The notes under the pieces are model-generated. The model made no database searches, had not been told where the DNA came from, and saw only the letters and a list, made by a program, of their open reading frames with translations. Made by a program: the position numbers and the translations under genes. Shown piece by piece: positions 1-5,381 of a DNA stretch of 5,448 nucleotides; position 1 is the stretch's first letter, and each line of letters starts with the position of its first letter. The stretch spans positions 1 to 5,448 of the forward strand of contig JAJRTI010000227.1 of the NCBI GenBank assembly GCA_024278415.1. Direction: 5' to 3'. Source of the stretch: Planctomycetota bacterium. GTDB lineage: Bacteria; Planctomycetota; Brocadiia; JAJRTI01.

Positions 1-699
1 GGGCGCGGGCGCAGGCGCGGGGGCGGTGCTGCGGCCGGCCGCGGCGAGGATGCGCTCGCTGGGAGCGGGGATCAAGAGTTCCTGGCCCACGCGAATCGCG
101 TTCGCGTTGGCCATCTGGTCGCTGTTGGCCTGGTAGATGTGGTAGTACCCTTTATAGGTACCGTAGTAGCGCTTGGAGATCGAACTCAGCGTTTCGCCTT
201 TGGCCACCACATGCTTGAGCGGGAACACGGGCGCAGCCTCCGGGGCCGCGGGCGTATCCGTGGCCGTCGTGTCGGCTGTCCACGCGTCGGTGCGCTGGTC
301 CAGCGCTCCGGCGTCCTCGGTGGCCGGCGCCGCGTCAGTGGCATCCGATCCGCCGGTCATGTTGCCTCCGACGATGCGGCTGGTGTCGGCCTGTTCCTCG
401 ATGACAACCGTGTTGTCGGTCGTCGCCGGGGTGGCCGGTGTCGCGGGCTGGGCCACATCCGTGGGCCATGAGAAGTCGGTGTCGACAATCGTGTTGCCCG
501 TGTCGGTGTCCGTGGTGTCGGAGGGCGTGGTGGGTGTTTCAGGCTTGGACTGCGAATCTGCAATCGCTAGGTCTTGCACACCTTGTCCAGACGTGGGATC
601 GAGCGCGGCATCATCTTCGGGCTTGTTGGCCAAGAACATAATCATGAGGGCCAAGAGGCCGAGGCCGATAAACACGCCCACTTTGAAATCGCCTGACAT
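1..699 (-). CDS. Membrane-anchored LysM-domain protein (3' end cut by window edge)
   Basis: The 233 codons present have no stop before the left edge, so the C-terminus is missing. The start is the ATG at 699, which has a strong GAGGAGG ribosome site 11 bases upstream. Residues 7-24 (VGVFIGLGLLALMIMFLA) form one hydrophobic anchor after a short N-terminus, with no clear signal-peptidase site. Residues 27-160 are a low-complexity spacer rich in Thr, Asp, Pro and Ala. Residues 162-211 are a single LysM domain: it opens KHVVAKGETLSSISKRYYG, continues through YQAN and ends RVGQELLIP, all family hallmarks. A Pro-Ala repeat follows at the edge. LysM domains bind the N-acetylglucosamine of peptidoglycan, so the protein probably tethers the inner membrane to the wall or positions an unseen C-terminal domain. 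The N-terminal pattern resembles planctomycete LysM proteins I recall. The exact role is unknown. It has its own promoter, apart from secDF. Confidence 0.88.
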   Translation of the reverse strand, partial: MSGDFKVGVFIGLGLLALMIMFLANKPEDDAALDPTSGQGVQDLAIADSQSKPETPTTPSDTTDTDTGNTIVDTDFSWPTDVAQPATPATPATTDNTVVIEEQADTSRIVGGNMTGGSDATDAAPATEDAGALDQRTDAWTADTTATDTPAAPEAAPVFPLKHVVAKGETLSSISKRYYGTYKGYYHIYQANSDQMANANAIRVGQELLIPAPSERILAAAGRSTAPAPAPAP

Positions 700-710
700 G
701 AGTGCGTCTT

Positions 711-717
711 CCTCCTC
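711..717 (-). promoter_or_regulatory. Ribosome binding site of the LysM gene
   Basis: On the minus strand this reads GAGGAGG, a strong Shine-Dalgarno match. The AGGAGG core sits 11 bases from the ATG at 699, slightly long but acceptable. It decides the start, since the ORF could otherwise be read only from weaker alternatives. Confidence 0.75.
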
Positions 718-801
718 TCTCGGAGTAAACTTCAGTCCGGTGAACGTTTCGTCAATCCGATGGCTATGGGCTAAACCCGTTTCGCGCTCACGAATTCGTC
801 G

Positions 802-838
802 GCCGGCGATAGGGCCAAAAGTGCGTGGCCCTGCCGGC
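802..838 (-). promoter_or_regulatory. Strong bulged hairpin in the LysM leader
   Basis: The minus-strand RNA arm GCCGGCAGGGCC (838-827) pairs with GGCCCU plus GCCGGC (816-811 and 807-802). This gives 12 pairs interrupted by one 3-nt bulge (810-808), with a 10-nt loop ACGCACUUUU. No U-run follows, so it is not a standard intrinsic terminator. It could be a regulatory or stabilising element; its function is not shown. Confidence 0.5.
806..820 (-). repeat. Direct repeat, copy 2 (within leader hairpin)
   Basis: The minus strand reads TTTTGGCCCTATCGC. It matches the copy at 905-919 at 13 of 15 bases, in the same orientation and 99 bases away. This copy forms part of the loop and most of the 3' arm of the hairpin at 802-838. 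Confidence 0.4.
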
Positions 839-904
839 TAGAGATCTCGCTGTCTGGCAACACCTCCTCATGCATGCGCGGCTCAGGGGGGCATTTGTGG
901 CGTC

Positions 905-919
905 GCGATAGGGTCACAA
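905..919 (-). repeat. Direct repeat, copy 1 (near transcript start)
   Basis: The minus strand reads TTGTGACCCTATCGC and differs from the copy at 806-820 at two positions. It lies just downstream of the predicted transcription start, where an operator or an RNA element could act. It could also be a chance match. Confidence 0.4.
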
Positions 920-935
920 CATCTCGATGCCGCGC

Positions 936-964
936 ATTATACGATATCAAGATGACGTGGTAAA
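936..964 (-). promoter_or_regulatory. Sigma70-type promoter for the LysM gene
   Basis: The minus strand carries TTTACC (964-959), a 17-base spacer, and a perfect TATAAT (941-936). The -35 matches TTGACA at four of six positions and the spacing is optimal. Transcription would begin near 929. An A/T-rich box of this kind stands out in such GC-rich sequence. It separates LysM expression from the yajC-secDF unit. The call is by sequence only. Confidence 0.6.
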
Positions 965-1160
965 GGGCCAATCGCGCCATCATGCGTGCATTTTCTGCCT
1001 TTTCCGCCCATTTCTTGGCTGCGAAGCGCAAAATAGGGGCTTCGATGCAGAGCACGACGCTACACGTTGGGGGGCGAGTCCATGCTGCTTGGCTGACCAT
1101 CTGCGAGGAGTTGCGCTACGACCTTCACCAGGCCACAGGGCAAATGAGCAGCCGCGTTTT

Positions 1161-1200
1161 GGTTGTGGGTGTTCGGTTTTCTCTGCTGAACACTCACACC
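1161..1200. other. 13-bp imperfect inverted repeat
   Basis: Arm 1161-1174 (GGTTGTGGGTGTTC) pairs with 1188-1200 (GAACACTCACACC) with one bulged T. Position 1168/1194 is a G-U pair on a plus transcript but a C-A mismatch on a minus transcript. The loop is 13 nt. On the minus strand AAAAC follows, not a U-run, so a standard intrinsic terminator for secDF is not supported. It could still mark a transcript 3' end. Confidence 0.35.
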
Positions 1201-1210
1201 CATGCCCAGG

Positions 1211-1252
1211 GCCCCGCGAACGCAACCGGGGCGATCCCGGCGGACCGCCCCG
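1211..1252 (-). terminator. Overlapping GC-rich hairpins after secDF (tentative 3' end)
   Basis: CGGGGCG (1227-1233) can pair with CGCCCCG (1246-1252), giving a 7-bp stem and 12-nt loop. The same segment can instead pair with GCCCCG (1211-1216), so the two stems exclude each other. The first stem begins 33 bases past the secDF stop. No U-tract follows, so termination here, if real, would need Rho or a non-canonical route. Confidence 0.25.
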
Positions 1253-1285
1253 TGGCGTGGCAACGCAGCCGGGTTATTCCGTGCA

Positions 1286-4200
1286 TCAGCGGCGCCAGAA
1301 GAAGAGCACCTTGAAGATGATCTTGAACACCAGACCGATCGCGACGAAGGGAAGCTTCAGCGCGGTCGAGACGGCCTGCCACTCGAGCAACACGGGGCTG
1401 GCAATAAAGATCGACGAGTACGTGCCGACGATCACTCCTACGATCAGGGCGAACGCGAAACCATGGATCACACTGCCGCCGAGGAGGTACAGCGCCAATA
1501 CCACGCCGAAGGTGGTCAGCGAGGTGAGCAGGGTTCGGCTCAGCGTTTGGTTGAGGCTGTTGTCGAGCACTTCCGCTGTGATGCGCCGGCTTCGAGAGCC
1601 GAGGTTCTCTCGGATGCGGTCAAAGATGACGATCGTGTCGTTGAGCGAGTAGCCGACGATGGTGAGGAACGCGGCCACAAGCGGCAGGTTGATCTTTACG
1701 TCGCCGATAAACAATGCCGGGCCAATGGGGGTTGTGCCGATCCAGCCGGCGATGGCGACCGCACCCAGGGCCACGAGCACGTCGTGCACCAGGGCGATGA
1801 CCGCAGCAATGCCGAACTTGATTTCGCCGAAACGCATCCAGACATAGAGCACGATGGCAAACATGGCGAAGGACATGGCGAGCAGCGCGCGTTGCTTCAT
1901 CTCGCCGGCGACCAGGGTGCCGATGCTTACGACGCGGCGGAAGGGGTCGGCGAGGCTGAGCGCGGTGCGGATCTTCTTTTGCACCTCGGGGTTGCCGGCC
2001 GCTTCGGCTTTGAGGCGCAACTCACTGTAATCGCCGGGCGGGTAATCGTCCGCCAGGGCGTCGGGGCAGCCAGCCGCGGCAAGCACGGCCTGGATGCGCG
2101 CGAGCGGAACCTTCGGATCGAGCGTGAGTTTTATGAGGCGCTCAGGCTTGGCGGCTGGTGCGGCTGTCTGAGTCGCGGCGGCCGCGGTGGTGGCGGCGGC
2201 CGTGGTCGTGGCCGCGGCCGGTTCGAGGAGCGTGAATTCGACCTTCTCCTGCGTCTTCACCAGCTTGTCATGGAAGGCGGCGGCAAGGTCGGTGCGGATT
2301 TTCTCTTGCGCCTTTTCGGGCCGCAGGGGAGCGAGCTTGAGGTCGAACCGGTCGGCTTCCACACCCACTGGCACGGCTTCGCGCACCGCGTCTCTGTAGG
2401 GGTTGGCCGCAACTCTGAGCACGGTGCTCATGAGCGTGGCTTCGTCCATGGGCGACTTGAGCTTGACGCTGAGTACGAGTTCCTGCGTGAAGCGGGCGGC
2501 GGGCGCCGTGATCTGCTTGGGCATGCGGTCGCGCACGGCCTCCAGATCTTCCTTGGGACCGCTCAGGGTGAAGCGGCGGCCGGCGTCCCGGCCGCTATCG
2601 CTTGCAGACACGCGGACACGCTTGGAGATCTCGGCCACTTGTTTGCGCAGCAGCAGTTCGTCAATCTGCTCGCTGGTTTCGAGTGTGAGCTTGCTCTCCG
2701 GGGCGGCGCTGCGGCGCTGGTCGACGTGGAGTGTGGGGAGTTCGATCTTCTCGCCGAAGCGTAGTTTCACCTGGCGCGTCACCGCCCACTTCTGCATGTA
2801 CTTCAAGACGTCCAGCCGCGGATCCTTCTTTGCTTGCTTCTGGGATCGTGCGCCCCTTTGGGGCTGTTCCTCGTCGGTCTTGAGCTTGCCCCAGGTGATC
2901 TCATAGCGGTCTGTGCGGACACCGACGGGCGCGATGGACGGCAGGTCGTCGTAGCGATAGCTAGCCTTTGCCAGCAATGCGCGCACTTGTGTCTCCTTGG
3001 CTTTCTTCTTCAGCACGAGCACGGCCGAGCCGTCTTTCTGGATCGAGAGGCTCGACAGGCCGGGGCCGGCCGCGAGCGCGGCCTTGAAATCGTCCGTGAT
3101 CTTGGCGACGACCTGTTTCTGCGTGAGATCCTTGATGCGGATGCCGAAGTCGGCGGCCGTGTCTGCCGAGGCCCCTCCGGCGCTCCACATGTTTTGCACC
3201 TCCGCGTCGGCGTATCCCGCGTCCTTGAGCCGGCGGCGCACATCGGCAGCGCTGACGGATTTATCGAGGTGCATTTGCACGAGGGTGCCGCCGGTGAAAT
3301 CGATGTCATATTTTTCCTTGCCACGCAGGAAGAACGTGACCAACCCCACGACGATGCACGTGCCCGACACGAGCGCCGCCGTGCGCCGGTGCTTGAGGAA
3401 GTTCAGCGAGGGCCGGGCAAACATCTGGCGCATGCGCAATTCGGTCACCAGGCCTCGTTGCAGGCCCCACTCGAAGACCGTGCGTGTCACGTAGAGCGCG
3501 GTGAACATACTGAGCACGATGCCGCACGAGAGCGTGACCGCGAAGCCGCGCACCGGGCCCGTGCCCACGATGTAGAGGATGACCGCGGTGATGAGCGTGG
3601 TCAGGTTGGCGTCGAGAATGGTCGTGAACGCGCGGTCGTATCCGTTCTTGATGGCGAGCTTGATGAGTTTGCCCTGGGCTTTTTCCTCGCGGATGCGCTC
3701 TAAGATGAGCACGTTCGCGTCGATGGCCATGCCGATGGTGAGTACGAGGCCGGCGATGCCCGGCAGGGTGAGCGTGGCGCCGAAGAGCGCCAGCACGCCG
3801 ACCACGAAGACCAGGTTCAGCACCAGTGCGAGGTCGGCCACCAGACCCGCCCACAGGTAGTACACGGCCACGAAGACCAACACGAAGAGGCTGCCCACGA
3901 CGATGGCCGTGATGCCCTGCCGGATCGAGTCGGAACCCAGGCTAGGCCCCACCGTGCTGTCCATCTCCAATTCGAGGTCCGCGGGCAGACTCCCCGCGCG
4001 CAGTGTGGCGACGAGGTCGTTGACTTCGGCTTGTGTGAAGTCGCCGGTGATGATGCCGCGCTTGGATATTTTGTCCCGGATCGTGGGCGCGGACACGAGC
4101 TTGTCGTCGAGCAGGATGGCCAGCGGCGCGCCGACGTTGCGGTCGGTGAGCCGGCCGAAGAGCTTGGCGCCCTTCGCGTCCATCTGGAAGCCGACCGCCG

Positions 4201-4954
4201 GCCGCATGCCGCCCTGAGCGTAGTCGGGGAAGACGGAGGCGAGGTACTGGCCCGTGAGCCGGACACGGTTCTCGACCAGGAACCACCTTGGTGCGGGCTT
4301 CGACGGGTCCGGCGTTTCGCCTTTGCGGTAGCCCACGTATTGCTTGTAATAGCCGGGCACGGGCTCCCCGCGGCGCGCGGCCGCCATGGCTGCGGGTTCG
4401 AGCGTGCACAGCCGGAACTCGAGCTTGCCCATCGTGGTGATGCGCTTTTTGAGGCGCTCGATCTCCTCGCTGCTCGCGCCGGGCACTTGGATGAGGATAC
4501 GCTTGCTGCCTTGGAGTTGGAGGCGGTATTCGAGCACGCCCTGCGGGTCGATACGCTTGTCGAGAATGTTCAACACTTCTCGGCCGATGCCGGGCCGGTC
4601 GTCTTCCGGTTTGACACGAATGCGGTAGAGCAGCTCCGCACCGCCGCGCAGGTCCAGTCCGAGCTTGACGCTGCCGGGCGCGAAGTACTCGATGCGCTTC
4701 ACGCGGTACTTCACGCCGTCCTTCTCATACTCCCTGGCGATGGTCGTGTTGGAAGAACTGGCCTTGAGCACGAAGCTGAAGGGATGGGTCTTAATGACAC
4801 GAGTCTCGCCCTTGATCCATTCGCCATTGCGGAATTGCTCCGTGACCTCCTCGACCTTGACGGAGGTCTTCTGGAGGGGCAACGCCACGCCCAATGCGAG
4901 CAGCAGGGCGACGCCGATGATTACGAATCTGACAATGACTTGGTTCCTGGTCAT
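1286..4954 (-). CDS. secDF: SecDF fusion, Sec translocon proton-driven subunit with enlarged SecF periplasmic domain
   Basis: This is an inner-membrane RND-family protein that uses the proton gradient to help SecYEG/SecA-exported proteins leave the channel. The SecD half (about 1-510) has TM1 near 7-27, LGLDLRGGAELLYRI at 98-112, the VGPSLGSDSIRQG motif at 335-347 and five helices between 348 and 490, with GMAIDANVLILERIREE at 408-424. The SecF half (about 513-1222) has TM7 near 525-543, DFTGGT at 552-557, GYSLNDTIVIFDRIREN at 1101-1117 and helices up to about 1190. Residues matching the Thermus proton-relay trio by motif, D412, D1106 and R1140, are all present. Length is 1222 residues against about 740 for compact SecDF; most of the excess is at 545-1018, between TM7 and TM8. 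About 70 residues also separate TM1 from the first SecD motif. A basic, hydrophobic tail (1191-1222) ends the protein. ATG at 4954 is supported by AGGAG seven bases upstream. It is co-transcribed with yajC. Confidence 0.97.
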   Translation of the reverse strand: MTRNQVIVRFVIIGVALLLALGVALPLQKTSVKVEEVTEQFRNGEWIKGETRVIKTHPFSFVLKASSSNTTIAREYEKDGVKYRVKRIEYFAPGSVKLGLDLRGGAELLYRIRVKPEDDRPGIGREVLNILDKRIDPQGVLEYRLQLQGSKRILIQVPGASSEEIERLKKRITTMGKLEFRLCTLEPAAMAAARRGEPVPGYYKQYVGYRKGETPDPSKPAPRWFLVENRVRLTGQYLASVFPDYAQGGMRPAVGFQMDAKGAKLFGRLTDRNVGAPLAILLDDKLVSAPTIRDKISKRGIITGDFTQAEVNDLVATLRAGSLPADLELEMDSTVGPSLGSDSIRQGITAIVVGSLFVLVFVAVYYLWAGLVADLALVLNLVFVVGVLALFGATLTLPGIAGLVLTIGMAIDANVLILERIREEKAQGKLIKLAIKNGYDRAFTTILDANLTTLITAVILYIVGTGPVRGFAVTLSCGIVLSMFTALYVTRTVFEWGLQRGLVTELRMRQMFARPSLNFLKHRRTAALVSGTCIVVGLVTFFLRGKEKYDIDFTGGTLVQMHLDKSVSAADVRRRLKDAGYADAEVQNMWSAGGASADTAADFGIRIKDLTQKQVVAKITDDFKAALAAGPGLSSLSIQKDGSAVLVLKKKAKETQVRALLAKASYRYDDLPSIAPVGVRTDRYEITWGKLKTDEEQPQRGARSQKQAKKDPRLDVLKYMQKWAVTRQVKLRFGEKIELPTLHVDQRRSAAPESKLTLETSEQIDELLLRKQVAEISKRVRVSASDSGRDAGRRFTLSGPKEDLEAVRDRMPKQITAPAARFTQELVLSVKLKSPMDEATLMSTVLRVAANPYRDAVREAVPVGVEADRFDLKLAPLRPEKAQEKIRTDLAAAFHDKLVKTQEKVEFTLLEPAAATTTAAATTAAAATQTAAPAAKPERLIKLTLDPKVPLARIQAVLAAAGCPDALADDYPPGDYSELRLKAEAAGNPEVQKKIRTALSLADPFRRVVSIGTLVAGEMKQRALLAMSFAMFAIVLYVWMRFGEIKFGIAAVIALVHDVLVALGAVAIAGWIGTTPIGPALFIGDVKINLPLVAAFLTIVGYSLNDTIVIFDRIRENLGSRSRRITAEVLDNSLNQTLSRTLLTSLTTFGVVLALYLLGGSVIHGFAFALIVGVIVGTYSSIFIASPVLLEWQAVSTALKLPFVAIGLVFKIIFKVLFFWRR
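1952..3298 (-). repeat. Coding region of diverged beta-alpha-beta-beta-alpha modules in SecF
   Basis: Within the SecF extracytoplasmic domain I read four similar modules: residues 553-630 (3065-3298), 642-735 (2750-3031), 824-905 (2240-2485) and 938-1001 (1952-2143). A weaker fifth lies at 754-816 (2507-2695). Each starts with a strand of alternating hydrophobics (LVQMHLD, AVLVLKK, LVLSVKL, LIKLTLD). A helix ending in L-x-x-A or similar follows (RRRLKDAG, RALLAKAS, STVLRVAA, QAVLAAAG), then strands such as RYEITW, RFDLKL or ELRLKA, then a second charged helix. The first corresponds to the ordinary SecF P4 domain. The assignment is by eye; the DNA itself is not visibly repeated. Confidence 0.5.
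2144..2224 (-). repeat. Low-complexity Ala/Thr/Pro linker segment in secDF
   Basis: Codons for residues 911-937 encode almost only Ala, Thr and Pro through runs of GCC/GCG and ACC/ACG. The stretch lies between the third and fourth clear modules of the SecF domain and looks like a flexible hinge. Such simple GC-rich DNA is prone to length change by slippage. Confidence 0.7.
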
Positions 4955-4961
4955 GAATGGG

Positions 4962-4966
4962 CTCCT
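4962..4966 (-). promoter_or_regulatory. secDF ribosome binding site overlapping the yajC stop
   Basis: The minus strand reads TAGGAG: the last two bases of the yajC TAG stop are the first two of AGGAG. Seven bases then separate it from the secDF ATG. Ribosomes ending yajC would sit on the secDF start region, which favours translational coupling. Confidence 0.7.
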
Positions 4967-5306
4967 ATTCGTCCTCGTCGCTGGCGTCGTCGCCCTCTTT
5001 GATCACTCGTGAGATGGCGCTACGGTTCATTTTGAGTTTCACACCCTTGTCGTCGTCCACGCGGACGATCACTTCTTTCTCGCGCACGGTCACGAGTTGG
5101 CCGTGGATGCCGCCGATGGTGACGACCTTGTCGCCCTTCTCGATTTCGTCCAGCATGTCCCGGCGGCTTCGCTCCTTCTTGCGTTGGGGCCGGATCATGA
5201 GGAAGTAGAAGATGCCGAATACGATGATCATGGGCAGGAACATCGTACTGAGCGGGTCGGGGCGGCCCGGAGCCGCGGCCGCGAGCAGAACGTGAGGGAT
5301 ATTCAT
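4965..5306 (-). CDS. yajC: YajC, Sec translocase accessory membrane protein
   Basis: YajC is a small inner-membrane partner of SecDF in the holo-translocon. The 113-residue product has a normal family length. One membrane helix lies at about 22-37 and runs into the signature FYFLMIRPQRKKER (33-46). The cytoplasmic part carries GDKVVTIGGIHGQLV (58-72), the usual glycine-rich beta segment, then NRSAISRVI (94-102) and an acidic tail, EGDDASDEDE. The start is uncertain: I prefer ATG at 5306. An in-frame TTG at 5324 would add six residues but has no ribosome site, and the ATG has only a weak GAG nine bases upstream. The gene lies directly before secDF, 10 bases apart, the classical yajC-secD arrangement. 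I saw no convincing promoter in the 75 bases upstream, so transcription may continue from the SpoIID-type gene. Confidence 0.95.
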   Translation of the reverse strand: MNIPHVLLAAAAPGRPDPLSTMFLPMIIVFGIFYFLMIRPQRKKERSRRDMLDEIEKGDKVVTIGGIHGQLVTVREKEVIVRVDDDKGVKLKMNRSAISRVIKEGDDASDEDE

Positions 5307-5342
5307 CGCGGCAATCTCGGACAAAACATAAGGGACACGGGA

Positions 5343-5368
5343 CCCGCGGACGTGCGCACACCCGCGGG
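5343..5368 (-). other. GC-rich hairpin between the SpoIID-type gene and yajC
   Basis: CCCGCGG (5343-5349) pairs with CCGCGGG (5362-5368) around a 12-nt loop that itself contains the palindrome GTGCGCAC. It lies 13 bases past the upstream stop codon. No U-tract follows on the minus strand, so it is more likely an attenuating or mRNA-stabilising structure than an intrinsic terminator. Confidence 0.35.
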
Positions 5369-5381
5369 CAAGAAATGTTCG

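Larger units (their letters stand above)
700..929 (-). other. Long 5' leader of the LysM gene
   Basis: If the promoter at 936-964 is real, transcription starts near 929 and leaves about 230 nt before the LysM ATG. The leader contains a strong bulged hairpin (802-838), two copies of a 15-base imperfect repeat (806-820 and 905-919) and a second strong Shine-Dalgarno-like GAGGAGGTG (861-869) with no well-spaced start codon. I recognise no known riboswitch class here. It may be regulatory RNA or simply an unstructured long leader with chance features. Confidence 0.4.
965..1285. other. Intergenic stretch between secDF and the LysM promoter
   Basis: These 321 bases hold no gene I can support. Short ORFs cross it on both strands, but none has family-like protein sequence together with a ribosome site. 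Visible structures are the hairpins at 1161-1200 and 1211-1252, close behind secDF, and a 6-bp stem at 1022-1044. I saw no tRNA and no signal recognition particle RNA motif. Confidence 0.6.

Noticed and set aside
725..755. TTGACG on the minus strand as a second -35 box for the LysM gene
   Set aside because: At 16-18 bases downstream there is no acceptable -10; AAGTTT is the best and matches TATAAT poorly.
790..799. Perfect 10-base palindrome ACGAATTCGT in the leader
   Set aside because: It could be a dimer binding site, but it is short, unrepeated in the window and not placed at the promoter. Similar short palindromes (841-848, 5352-5359) occur nearby.
173..841. Plus-strand frame of 222 codons opposite the LysM gene
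   Set aside because: It is a Ser/Val-rich antisense shadow of the Thr/Asp-rich linker and runs through the LysM promoter-proximal leader. The minus-strand frame has a LysM domain, a strong ribosome site and a membrane anchor, so it is the real gene.
1022..1044. 6-bp stem CGAAGC/GCTTCG in the gap
   Set aside because: Short stems like this are expected by chance, and it has no U-run or nearby gene end.
771..1100. Minus-strand frame of 109 codons in the gap
   Set aside because: It spans the predicted promoter and transcript start, has no ribosome site at its start and resembles no family I know. Only its last 34 codons are mentioned, as a weak leader ORF.
700..1285. tRNA, signal recognition particle RNA or known riboswitch in the gap
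   Set aside because: I looked for a T-loop GTTCRANNC with an acceptor stem, the GGAAGGAAGC-like core of the signal recognition particle RNA and familiar riboswitch cores, and found none.
982..1314. Plus-strand frame of 110 codons in the gap
   Set aside because: It overlaps the end of secDF on the other strand, has no clear ribosome site and no recognisable domain. The overlapping frame at 927-1652 fails for the same reasons.
1202..2764. Long plus-strand open frame of 520 codons opposite secDF
   Set aside because: Its codons are exact reverse complements of secDF codons, so it stays open simply because TTA, CTA and TCA are rare in this high-GC gene. The product has no recognisable family and an odd composition. 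The same applies to the frames at 2834-3703 and 4031-5002.
1286..3424. Separate internal start for an independent SecF near residue 511
   Set aside because: There is a Met before the SecF part, but no Shine-Dalgarno, no stop and no gap; the reading frame is continuous, so a fusion is the simpler reading.
4965..5324. Longer yajC from TTG at 5324
   Set aside because: It adds only six residues, lacks a ribosome site and uses a rare start, while an ATG lies 18 bases downstream. It cannot be fully excluded.
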